A stretch of DNA of 58,472 bases from Mycobacterium sp. PSTR-4-N. GTDB lineage: Bacteria; Actinomycetota; Actinomycetes; Mycobacteriales; Mycobacteriaceae. The DNA lies in assembly GCF_022348085.1 (NCBI RefSeq), contig NZ_JAKRFN010000031.1, forward strand, positions 1 to 58,472, given 5' to 3'. The notes below the pieces were generated by a model. It worked only from the letters and a program-made list of their open reading frames with translations. It ran no database searches and was not told the DNA's origin. This document shows, piece by piece, positions 16,742 to 24,260 of the stretch; the first letter of the stretch is position 1, and each line of letters opens with the position of its first letter. The translations under genes and the position numbers were made by a program.

Positions 16742-17547
16742 GCGATACTGCTGTCAGCGGTGGATTGAGCAAGCTTCGGGCGGGACGGCAGCGCAGGGCC
16801 GGACAGGTCCCGCCGCCCAAGCACCCCGCCGCGCCGCATACCACCGACCCACAGAACCCGGCGAACGCCGAGACCACCGCCCCTGCTACGGCCAACAGCC
16901 CCGCTCCCACCGTTGAACCTGCAGGCCAGCAGCGGGCGGGGCAGGAGAGCGCGAGCCCTGCGGCGGCCGCAACACCACCGGCCCCGCCCACTTCTGCACC
17001 GACGGAAGTCGCGCCGGCGGGCGGCACAACTTCCGCCCCGCAGCCGACGCCTACGCCTGCGCCGGCTGCAGCGTCGCCGGCGCAGACCGTCGTGCGGCGA
17101 CCGCTGCCCGATCTGATCATCGACTGGTCCGATCCGGTGATGCATGTGGTGCGCGCGACTCGCCTCAGTGTGGCCAGTTCGGTGTTCGATGCGTTCAAGG
17201 CTGCAGCCGAGCAGCCGGGCCAGCCTCCGCAGACGTCGCTGATCATGGCGGCGGTCAGCACTCACTTGGCGCGGTTGCCCGAGCTGGTGTTGGCGCGGCG
17301 GCCAGAGGAGCACACCGACTTTTCGTCGTTTTATCGGCGGCCGGCGGCTCCGAGCAGGAACAGGACCGACCCGCAGGTGCCGCTCTACATCCGCCCGAAC
17401 GGCGGCGAGGACCAGGCGCTCAACCGCATTGTCGATTGGGTCAACGCGATCATCACCGATGGGCATCCAGGGCGTCGGGAGGCGTCGCGTTCGGAGATCG
17501 TGGCGGCCGCGTTGGCGGCGGAGTATCTGGCGTCCTCGAAGCGCTGA
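16738..17547 (+). CDS. ParB-like partner of parA (centromere-binding candidate), 269 aa
   Basis: The GTG at 16738-16740 overlaps the parA stop. The frame extends upstream but that part is parA shadow. The protein has a basic N-terminus (about 12-25), a long Pro/Ala/Thr-rich linker (about 25-120), then a folded C-terminal domain (about 125-269) with helical segments such as RATRLSVASSVFDAFKAAAE. It lacks the classical ParB box. Position and coupling indicate the adaptor that binds the centromere, which is an inference. The linker resembles flexible tethers seen in other partition adaptors. Its stop is ten bases from the convergent replication gene. Confidence 0.75.
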   Translation: MSDTAVSGGLSKLRAGRQRRAGQVPPPKHPAAPHTTDPQNPANAETTAPATANSPAPTVEPAGQQRAGQESASPAAAATPPAPPTSAPTEVAPAGGTTSAPQPTPTPAPAAASPAQTVVRRPLPDLIIDWSDPVMHVVRATRLSVASSVFDAFKAAAEQPGQPPQTSLIMAAVSTHLARLPELVLARRPEEHTDFSSFYRRPAAPSRNRTDPQVPLYIRPNGGEDQALNRIVDWVNAIITDGHPGRREASRSEIVAAALAAEYLASSKR

Positions 17548-17557
17548 ACGACCGCGT

Positions 17558-19612
17558 TCACCTCAGTGCGGGCTCGGCCGCCACCACGACGGCGCCGAGC
17601 ACTTCCCACAGCAGGGTCAGTGCCCGACGCTCGATGAGGGTTGATTCCTCGTCCTCGGTGTCGGGCAATCCGTCGTACCCGGGCACCGGGGGAGGGCCGG
17701 TGGCCAGCACCGACTGCAGGTAGGCGGCCTGCAAGGCCAGTGCCCGATCACGGCTGGGGCCGCGCAGGTAGGCCTCGTCGGCGGTCTGAGCGAGCAGCAG
17801 GTCATCTTGCACGTCACGTCCTCGGTCTAGCCACTGCTGCCAGGCGCTGCGTTCCCTGCGATAGCGCTCGATGCGTTCCTGACGGGTCTCGTGGAGTCTG
17901 TGCTGGGCGGCGATGGCGTCGAGGGTGCTCGGGCCGGGCCCGACGCGGCCGCGGCCGGTGACGGCGATCAGGCCGGCGATCTGTAGGTCGCTGATCATGG
18001 CGTCGCCGGTGCTGCGGCTGACCGCGGCCGCGGCGTAGATGTCGGCTCGCTCGGTCAGACCGTGCTGGATCACCAGGTCGTGGATGCGTTGCAGGCGCCA
18101 ACCCAGAACGTGCCAGGCATCGTGCACAGGTTCGATGCGGATGCGCTCGGCTGCGCCGATGTCGACTGTGACGGCTCCTTGGCTGGTCAGGGCGTAGGCG
18201 TCGGCGTCGCGACCAACGGCGCGGCGGGTCAGGATCAACGGGGCGCCGACGCGTTCACGCACGTCGCGTAGCACCTTCCACACCGCGTCAGCGGTCATCA
18301 GACCAGCCGCCAGCGACAGGCTGCGTCCCCCCACCGCGACAACCCAGGCGCCGTTGACCTGTTCTCCTGATTTCAGAGCCAGGTAGGCCAGGGCCTGCAG
18401 CACCACCTTGACCGTCCAGCGTTGTCGTCGGCCGTGATACTCGGTGTCAGCCCAGCGGAAGGCGTAGGCCAGCCAACGGCGCAGTTCCACGGGCCCGCTG
18501 GGTCCGCGCGTCGCTGAGTTGGGTGCCTTGAGTGTTGACCCCCCCGGTGAGTCTTTCTGTAGCTTGTGCTGACGGTGCCGGTGAATTAACACCATTTCGT
18601 AGTAGTGGTTCATCGCCTTGCTGAAGTCCCTGGTCAGGGCGATGTCGGCGCGGTTGCCGTAGCGGTTGAACGCTGTCCCCAAGCCGTGGTGCCAGGGACC
18701 GGCGGGGGCGATGAGTTCGCGCAGGTCGTTGAGGGTGTAGCCGCGCATGACGGCGTGGTAGATCACCGACATCCGGGCTTCGGAGTGGCTGGGCCAGGCG
18801 CGGCCTGCCGACCCGTTGGCGTCACCGTGGGTGGCGTAGTGCAGCACTGCGGCCGGGATGGGTGTGGGGTTGGTGTGCTGGGGCGCCAGGCGTAGGTCGT
18901 CGCCGGTGCCGGTGGTGAACTGCGCCAGGGCTGGGCAGTTTTCGGCGGGGGCGGTGGCGTTCGCGGGCGTCGGGGCCGCGGTGGAGGGTCGTTTGAGAAT
19001 GCCGAGGTGGGCGTAGAGGGTGGGCAGGAAGTCTGGGGTGGAGCCGTCGGCGATGGCGTCGAGTGCGTTGCTGAGGCTGCCGAGTAACTGGCGGTGTCCA
19101 CCTTGCTTGTCGAGGGTGCCGGGCAGGCTCAGGCAGCCCGTCGCGACGTTGCCGTTAGGTGAGGTGTCCAGGGTCGGCAGATGTGCGGCCAGGACCGTCG
19201 TCAGTTGCGTGATCTCGGCGTGGGTGGCGCTGGTGGCCGGCGCCAGCGGGCAGATGATGTGCATCCCGCCGTTGGTGGAGCGGTCGATGATCAGGCGGCC
19301 GCCGGCGGCTGTGAGCCAGCGGCGGGCGATCTCGACGTCACGCTGCACCGCGGTCTGTCCGCCGCGGGTGGAGTCGAAGTCCAACGCCAGGATGCGTGTG
19401 GTCGCGGCGTGTTCGGTGTAGAGGTAGACCGCTGCGGGTCGGCCCGGCAGTTTGCGGGTGAGTTGGCGGCTGGTGCTGAACTTGCCCGTCGTCGGGTTGT
19501 ACAGGCGCATAGTGGTGCGCCCTGGGGCGCTCAGCAGCGGCGCCAGCGCCGCCCACACCTGATCGGGAGTGGGGGAGGCAGGCACATGGTGTGCCACCGC
19601 TACACCGCCCAC
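17558..19612 (-). CDS. Replication protein with primase-polymerase-like N-terminus, 684 aa
   Basis: The N-terminus matches archaeo-eukaryotic primase folds used by plasmid initiators. It has ILALDFDS (about 74-81, metal-binding DxD) and RSTNGGMHI (about 111-119, the sxH motif), followed by a helical region. The C-terminal half contains winged-helix-like stretches (RVGAPLILTRRAVGRDADAY; ADIYAAAAVSRSTGDAMISD) suited to origin binding. No helicase Walker motif is seen. The start is GTG 19610-19612; later in-frame GTG codons at 6 and 10 are alternatives. Facing the partition genes, it is the best candidate for the plasmid replication initiator/primase. Function is inferred from the motifs and the neighbourhood. 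Confidence 0.75.
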   Translation of the reverse strand: MGGVAVAHHVPASPTPDQVWAALAPLLSAPGRTTMRLYNPTTGKFSTSRQLTRKLPGRPAAVYLYTEHAATTRILALDFDSTRGGQTAVQRDVEIARRWLTAAGGRLIIDRSTNGGMHIICPLAPATSATHAEITQLTTVLAAHLPTLDTSPNGNVATGCLSLPGTLDKQGGHRQLLGSLSNALDAIADGSTPDFLPTLYAHLGILKRPSTAAPTPANATAPAENCPALAQFTTGTGDDLRLAPQHTNPTPIPAAVLHYATHGDANGSAGRAWPSHSEARMSVIYHAVMRGYTLNDLRELIAPAGPWHHGLGTAFNRYGNRADIALTRDFSKAMNHYYEMVLIHRHRQHKLQKDSPGGSTLKAPNSATRGPSGPVELRRWLAYAFRWADTEYHGRRQRWTVKVVLQALAYLALKSGEQVNGAWVVAVGGRSLSLAAGLMTADAVWKVLRDVRERVGAPLILTRRAVGRDADAYALTSQGAVTVDIGAAERIRIEPVHDAWHVLGWRLQRIHDLVIQHGLTERADIYAAAAVSRSTGDAMISDLQIAGLIAVTGRGRVGPGPSTLDAIAAQHRLHETRQERIERYRRERSAWQQWLDRGRDVQDDLLLAQTADEAYLRGPSRDRALALQAAYLQSVLATGPPPVPGYDGLPDTEDEESTLIERRALTLLWEVLGAVVVAAEPALR

Positions 19613-19639
19613 CTGCGGGTCGGTGTGTATGGCACCCCA

Positions 19640-19834
19640 GGTTTCGGGGTGCGCGAAAGATCACGGTTTCTGCACAGACTCCGCGCCGGTTCTGGAAAGA
19701 ATCGTGGGTGTGCGCTACCGTGAGACGAGTCCTGCAAAGAACAACGTCCCTTCGGGGATGCGGGTGCGGACCCAGATTCGAAGGGCCAACTTCGAATCGA
19801 AACCGGAACGAGGCCCCCTAGTGGGGCCTTTGTT
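19640..19834 (+). ncRNA. Candidate small structured RNA upstream of the replication gene
   Basis: The 320-bp gap 19613-19932 has no convincing gene but contains a possible -10 (TACCGT, 19717-19722, fitting TANNNT), a strong hairpin with nine-base arms GATTCGAAG/CTTCGAATC around a six-base loop (19775-19798), and a clear terminator at 19811-19834. Order and spacing suggest a short rightward transcript, antisense in direction to the replication gene leader, perhaps controlling copy number. Transcription is inferred. Confidence 0.4.
19811..19834 (+). terminator. Rho-independent terminator
   Basis: Perfect seven-base arms AGGCCCC and GGGGCCT enclose CTAGT and are followed by TTGTT on the plus strand. 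It is the clearest U-tract terminator in the window and ends rightward transcription before the convergent small gene. Confidence 0.75.
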
Positions 19835-19932
19835 CATGTCCGGGTGGAAATCCGCACACCAGCTATGTATTTGTCACATCTGCCCCCAGAGTGGTCATCC
19901 ACGACAACAAGACGAAAGGGGGGCTGGGGTGT

Positions 19933-20445
19933 TCAGATCGCCAACGGCAGCTCCTCACCGCGCCCGGGCGCATCGGTGGTCAGGTCTGTCAGGTTCAACT
20001 CGGTGAGGTCGAACCGGTATAGGTCGGTCATCAGCTCGGGCATGCCGACGTGCTCGCACAGCACATCACCGAGGTAGCGGCCCATGGAGATGCCGAGCAT
20101 CGCAGCGCGGGTCCTGACCACGTTGTAGACCTCACGCGGAGCGAGGGCCTTGACGAAACTGGGTGCCTCCAGCGCTTCGACGTAGGAGGCGCGTTCCATA
20201 TCCGGCACCGCGGGGGGCAGGATGCCTAGATCCAGGCCGTGCAGTTCACGGACAAGATGATCCAGGCCGACGTGCTCAGACAGCACGTCTCCGGCGTACT
20301 GCACGACCGGAACGTTCAACAGTGCTGCGCGTTCGCGGACCAGGGCGCATACGGTCGGGTCTGGGAGGGCCATGATCTGGGCCCTATCACCCTTGTAGGT
20401 GCTGCGATGGCGACGGTGCATCTCCATAACAGGTGACTCTTTCAT
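19933..20445 (-). CDS. Duplicated-domain small protein, RHH/antitoxin-like, 170 aa
   Basis: Two homologous segments (about 27-74 and 102-149) share the pattern (L/V)R.RAA.L...(V/M)..Y.GDVL.EHVG...L...L..LDL. Each looks like a short strand-helix-helix unit similar in size to ribbon-helix-helix antitoxins, so the protein could be a single-chain dimer that binds DNA. No toxin partner is visible next to it. ATG 20443-20445 is the upstream start; another ATG lies at codon 7. It lies opposite the ESX gene cluster, with a copy of the shared TGTTCAC motif in its leader, so it is a candidate regulator. The domain call is inferred. Confidence 0.65.
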   Translation of the reverse strand: MKESPVMEMHRRHRSTYKGDRAQIMALPDPTVCALVRERAALLNVPVVQYAGDVLSEHVGLDHLVRELHGLDLGILPPAVPDMERASYVEALEAPSFVKALAPREVYNVVRTRAAMLGISMGRYLGDVLCEHVGMPELMTDLYRFDLTELNLTDLTTDAPGRGEELPLAI

Positions 20446-20519
20446 CTCGGAACCGCTCTACCCTGTAAGTGATTCCCGCGTGTCTTGCACACTCCCTTGC
20501 GCGCGATGAGACGTACAGT

Positions 20520-20543
20520 ACACAATGGAGCAGTTCGTGAACA
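20520..20543 (-). promoter_or_regulatory. Shared TGTTCAC...TGTGT motif, site 1 (reverse orientation)
   Basis: On the minus strand TGTTCAC, four bases, TG, six bases, TGTGT. It lies between the divergent 170-residue gene (start 20445) and the first ESX-associated gene (start 20585). It matches four other sites in the window with identical spacing and is the only copy pointing left. Confidence 0.55.
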
Positions 20544-20584
20544 TGTTAGGCACATCGGGCGGGCACGAGAGAGGCTGAATCGTT

Positions 20585-20902
20585 ATGAGCGCTGATCAGA
20601 TCAGTTTGGACCCGGAGGCCGCGGCAGCCCTTGCCGACCGTTGGGACCAGTACGCCGATGAGCTGGGTCGATACCTGGCGTCGACACAGCCCGACATGGA
20701 GCAGTTGAGTAACCAGTTGGGGCCGATCTACTCGGCGTTCATTCAGGCCAAAGCGCTGGAGACGACCGAACGGGGTCTGAGCTACGAGCGCGTCATCGCC
20801 TGGGCTCGGTCGCACGCGCAGAAACTGCGTAATCATCGGACTGGCTTCGAGGCCGCTGACGACGACACCGCCCGCGCCATCGACGCCGCGGTGTCGAACT
20901 GA
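20585..20902 (+). CDS. EspC-like ESX secretion-associated protein, 105 aa
   Basis: This small all-helical protein has the length and pattern of the EspC/DUF2580 family: an N-terminal VDPxxA-like segment (LDPEAAAALADRWDQYADEL, about 8-27), a central YSAF turn and a C-terminal helix ending in acidic residues. Such proteins are secreted by, or form filaments with, ESX systems. There is no signal peptide, as expected for type VII substrates. ATG 20585 follows AGAGAGGCTG. It opens the rightward run of ESX-P genes; the next gene starts 53 bp on, so they probably form one operon. Confidence 0.7.
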   Translation: MSADQISLDPEAAAALADRWDQYADELGRYLASTQPDMEQLSNQLGPIYSAFIQAKALETTERGLSYERVIAWARSHAQKLRNHRTGFEAADDDTARAIDAAVSN

Positions 20903-20955
20903 TCTCAGCGAGGATCGTCCGGGTGGGGTTGGGTTGAGCCGGAAAGGGGGATGGC

Positions 20956-22713
20956 GTGGTTGACATTTCGTTCGAACCGCCCGCCCTGGTCGCCCACGGC
21001 CGCGAGTTGCAGGACGACGCGGCCGGGCATTCACCCTCCTGCTCGCTGTGCCAGCCCGCGGCCCCCGACGAGGTGTCGACCGCGGTGGCCGCGTCGTTCA
21101 CCGCATGGGCCACGGGTCTGGAACTGCTCCTCGGGCACTCGATCGCCCAGCGGGCCGCCGGAGGAATGGCCGTGGCCACCACCGGGGTGGCACTGGACCA
21201 AAGTGACGCCGATGCCGCCACGGTGATCTCTTCCTATGGGCAGGCCCGGCCTTCCTCGGCCGCACCCGTCCTGCCCACCGGGCCCGGCCAGGTGCCGTCG
21301 TTACCGGCCGCCCCGGCAGTTCCTGCCGCTCCCACACCCGTGCCCGCTGAAACCTGGTCCTCGCTCATCCACGGCGGGCCGGGGTCAGAGCCGCTGCGCA
21401 CGTTGGCCACCCAGTTCCGAACGCTGGCAACGGAATTGGACAAGCAGGCCGGCGACACCAAGCGCGCTGCCCAAGGGGTCGACGCGAACTGGAACGAGGG
21501 GAACCAACCCGCAGGCCGCAACATCTCCGAGCACGCCTCGTGGTTGGCCGATTCGGCGAACTACGCCAGGACTCTGGCGTCCTCAGCGGAGTCGGCGGCC
21601 AACACCGTCGACAATACCCGCACCGCGACGCCGACGCCGGAGACGTTCAAGGCGTTGCGCCAGGAGTACCGCACCGCGCTGCAGAAGTTCAACTCCAGCG
21701 CAGGTGTGATCAGTGAGCCGCTGGTGGTGGCCAAGACCAACCTTTCTACCGCGCAGGCTGAGGCCGTAGCTGCACAGACCAGCTATGCGCTGGCCGCCAA
21801 CACCGACACCGTGACCGTGCCGCCGCCACCGCCGGCACCCCCGCCGATCGTGGGCAACACCCCTGGCACCGAGAATGCTGAGCACAAAGAGTCCACCACC
21901 GAGGCTGACGAGAAAAGGGACAAGCCCGAGCCCACCACCGAGGAGATCAAGGACGGACCCGGGTCTGGCGATCCTGGCACCGAGGGTGATCCGGCGACCA
22001 ACAGCGACCCAACTGCACAGCCGACCGGCGACATCGCGGCCGCAGAGCAGGGGGACCTTCCCAGTGAGCCAACTGCGGCGCAACCTCCGCTGACTCCGGC
22101 CACCGATGCGACCGCCAACACCGCGGGCACTGTCCTGGGTTCGATTCTGGGCGCGGTGAGCCAATCTGCGGGCGGCGCTTCGGGGATGATGCCCGGCGGG
22201 GGCGCTTCTCCGCTGTCGGCGCTGTCGGGGATCCCGAGTCTGCCCGGCCTGGGGGGCATGCCCAGCACCGGCGGTGAGGGCTTGCCGCCTCCGGAGGACA
22301 TGGGCCTTGACGACCTCGGCCCGAGTGATCTGGGTACCAGCCCGGCAAGCAGCGGCGGCGGCGGTGGTGGCGGCGGATTGCCTGCTGGCGGCCCATCGAG
22401 TTCGGTGTCCGCAGCCGCCCCCGGTGCGGCGATCAGCCCACCGGCCAGCGCACCGCCTGCGGCGCCCGCGCCGGCCCCTGGCCGAGTCGGCGGTCCGATG
22501 ATGGGAGGCATGTATCCGCCGATGATGGGCGGTATGGGCGGCAACAACGAACCCGAGCGGGATAAAGACCTTTTCCCCGACAAGCGGGTCGTGCATCGCG
22601 GCCACGCGAACACTGAGCCGGTGTTCGGGGAGTTGGAACAAGTGAGGAAGCGTCCTGGCCGGCGTACGTCGTCCAAGACTCAGGAGGAGACCGATGGCGA
22701 CACCACCGATTAA
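20956..22713 (+). CDS. Proline-rich ESX substrate with WXG/PPE-like helical domain, 585 aa
   Basis: An N-terminal helical segment (about 1-95) resembles the EspC-like neighbour. A second helical domain (about 130-280) carries a WxxG turn (NWNEGNQPAG, about 178-187), as in WXG100/PPE or EspB/EspE-type substrates. Then comes a disordered Pro/Glu/Thr region and a Gly/Met/Pro-rich stretch (GGMYPPMMGGMGG), and a basic tail. There is no signal peptide or membrane helix. GTG 20956 follows GAAAGGGGG. Its end overlaps the YbaB-like gene by 20 bp. It is probably an ESX-P-secreted protein; exact orthology is not claimed. Confidence 0.7.
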   Translation: MVDISFEPPALVAHGRELQDDAAGHSPSCSLCQPAAPDEVSTAVAASFTAWATGLELLLGHSIAQRAAGGMAVATTGVALDQSDADAATVISSYGQARPSSAAPVLPTGPGQVPSLPAAPAVPAAPTPVPAETWSSLIHGGPGSEPLRTLATQFRTLATELDKQAGDTKRAAQGVDANWNEGNQPAGRNISEHASWLADSANYARTLASSAESAANTVDNTRTATPTPETFKALRQEYRTALQKFNSSAGVISEPLVVAKTNLSTAQAEAVAAQTSYALAANTDTVTVPPPPPAPPPIVGNTPGTENAEHKESTTEADEKRDKPEPTTEEIKDGPGSGDPGTEGDPATNSDPTAQPTGDIAAAEQGDLPSEPTAAQPPLTPATDATANTAGTVLGSILGAVSQSAGGASGMMPGGGASPLSALSGIPSLPGLGGMPSTGGEGLPPPEDMGLDDLGPSDLGTSPASSGGGGGGGGLPAGGPSSSVSAAAPGAAISPPASAPPAAPAPAPGRVGGPMMGGMYPPMMGGMGGNNEPERDKDLFPDKRVVHRGHANTEPVFGELEQVRKRPGRRTSSKTQEETDGDTTD

Positions 22714-23092
22714 CCCTGCCGCCGAGGCGGCGCTGGCACCGCTGAACAGGATGCTGGACGCGATCTACGCCTGGGACGAGGAGACCGACGCATTCCTGTC
22801 GAGCACCAGCGACGACGACGACATCATCGTCGTGCACGACTCTCGGGGACGTCTGCTTGACCTCGATGTCCGGGAGGGGCTCCAGCAGGAGTTGACCATC
22901 GGCGAACTCAACGACCGCATCAGCGATGCGTTGGCGCAGAACGCCCGCCAGGCCGCCGATGGGCTCGACGCCATCTCACAGAAGCTGTTTGACGAGTGCG
23001 CCAAGATCGCCTCACCCGAGCTGCTCCAACATCCTGTGGCCAACCAACTCGCCCAAGCATTGCACAGCCCGAACAATCAACGGAGGCAGTAG
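22694..23092 (+). CDS. YbaB/EbfC-like (EspL-like) protein, 132 aa
   Basis: The central part, SRGRLLDLDVREGLQQELTI (about 51-70), followed by an ELNDRISDALAQNARQAADG helix, is the beta-hairpin/helix pattern of the YbaB/EbfC nucleoid-protein fold. ESX loci contain such a protein as EspL, which supports accumulation of secreted partners. The acidic patch STSDDDDIIVV (about 36-46) is unusual. The ATG at 22694 overlaps the end of the preceding substrate gene, with AGGAGG just before it, so the two are coupled. It probably acts in the cytoplasm as a chaperone or regulator for the neighbouring substrate. Confidence 0.75.
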   Translation: MATPPINPAAEAALAPLNRMLDAIYAWDEETDAFLSSTSDDDDIIVVHDSRGRLLDLDVREGLQQELTIGELNDRISDALAQNARQAADGLDAISQKLFDECAKIASPELLQHPVANQLAQALHSPNNQRRQ

Positions 23093-23094
23093 AA

Positions 23095-23469
23095 ATGCCC
23101 GCAGTCACACCATCGGCACAGGGACAGTCAGCAGACAACATCGAAGTCGAACCGATGGCGCTCATCGCCGATGGAGCCGACACCGCGACCGAGGCAGCCA
23201 GCGTTGCCGCCCTCGGAGCGGGCGGGGCGGTTGGGGCCGCCGCGGCTACCGCGGCTGGGGCAGGGCCAGATGCGGTAAGTGCAGCGATCACCGCCGCCAT
23301 GAGCCCGTGGGCCGCTGAACTGGCCGCATGCGAAGCTCAGGCCGCCGCTCTGGCAAGCCAAACGGCCGCGACCGACAGCACCTGCTCTGCCACATTGGAA
23401 GCCGAGGACGGTCAGACCGCTGCCACCATCAGCGCTGCCGTGGCTGGACCAGGGGTCTACACGGTCTGA
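23095..23469 (+). CDS. Small Ala-rich helical ESX-associated protein, 124 aa
   Basis: The ATG at 23095 is preceded by GGAGG (23082-23086). The protein is almost entirely helical and alanine-rich (AALGAGGAVGAAAATAAGAG, about 39-58), with a helix break at SPWAAEL, a PE/WXG-like size and two cysteines near the end. No canonical WXG or PE motif is present. It follows the EspL-like gene after three bases and is probably co-secreted or structural in ESX-P. No named family is claimed. Confidence 0.65.
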   Translation: MPAVTPSAQGQSADNIEVEPMALIADGADTATEAASVAALGAGGAVGAAAATAAGAGPDAVSAAITAAMSPWAAELAACEAQAAALASQTAATDSTCSATLEAEDGQTAATISAAVAGPGVYTV

Positions 23470-23543
23470 CGAGTTTTTACCGGCAAAGGTGTTGGTGCTG
23501 AGCGGTAGGCTCTAACCATCCACCCGATACGCAGGGAGACGAC

Positions 23544-24221
23544 ATGAGCCACCCCATCACAACCGGGCCTGGCACTGGACGCGCACACGGAGCTGGCTAC
23601 CAACCAGCACCCGAATGGTCGGGGTATCAGCCCGCCCCCGAGGGGTGGGGCTACCAGCCATCCCCACCGCCACCCGAGGGGACCGTCTACCAGCCCGCCC
23701 CCGCGCCCGGACATTTTGGGTCACCCACTGTGGCCACCAAGCGCCCGCGTCGAGTGGGTCTCATCGCTGCGATCGCTGCCACTGCCCTGATCTCTGCCGG
23801 GCTGGGCGCTGCAGTCGGAACGGCCGTCACCAATTCAGCCTCATCGAGCGACGGTGCCACTCAAACAGTTGAGCCAACGAATGTTGCAGGTGCACCGGCC
23901 ACCGGAGACACCCACGCACAGGATGTGGGACTGTGCACTCGCTACGCCATCATCAACGGGGCTATGCCAACTCGGGACACGAAAGCGAGTGACCTCCTTC
24001 CCGGCGTAACAGCGCTGCAGACGGCCCTGCAGGAGTTCCCTGGCGCGAGTCCCGAGATTCGAGAAGCAGTGGGCGACATGGTGTCCGCGTACTACGCACG
24101 TATGGCGGCATACGGACCAATCCGCCAGCGCGGGCTGGCTGAACCACCCACTCACAATGTGGAGGCCGAGAAAGCTGCGAGTGACCGGGTGTGGCAGATC
24201 TGCGGTCTCGACCAAGGCTGA
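23544..24221 (+). CDS. Membrane-anchored protein with Pro-rich cytoplasmic tail, 225 aa
   Basis: The N-terminal tail contains four degenerate copies of GYQPAPE (about 18-53). A basic stop-transfer (KRPRR, 66-70) and one membrane helix (about 71-97) follow. The C-terminal domain (about 105-225) would lie outside the membrane and has two cysteines (GLCTRY and WQICGL) that could pair. Many mycobacterial envelope proteins have this layout. ATG 23544 follows GGGAGAC. It sits inside the ESX run, so a role in the secretion complex or cell-envelope adaptation is likely but not shown. Confidence 0.7.
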   Translation: MSHPITTGPGTGRAHGAGYQPAPEWSGYQPAPEGWGYQPSPPPPEGTVYQPAPAPGHFGSPTVATKRPRRVGLIAAIAATALISAGLGAAVGTAVTNSASSSDGATQTVEPTNVAGAPATGDTHAQDVGLCTRYAIINGAMPTRDTKASDLLPGVTALQTALQEFPGASPEIREAVGDMVSAYYARMAAYGPIRQRGLAEPPTHNVEAEKAASDRVWQICGLDQG

Positions 24222-24260
24222 GTTCGTATTCCAACGTGTGAATGAGGGGAGAGCGCAGCT

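Noticed and set aside
19775..19798. Possible tRNA (TTCGAATC resembles a T-loop)
   Set aside because: No acceptor stem, D-arm or anticodon arm can be built around it; the segment is a simple nine-base-arm hairpin.
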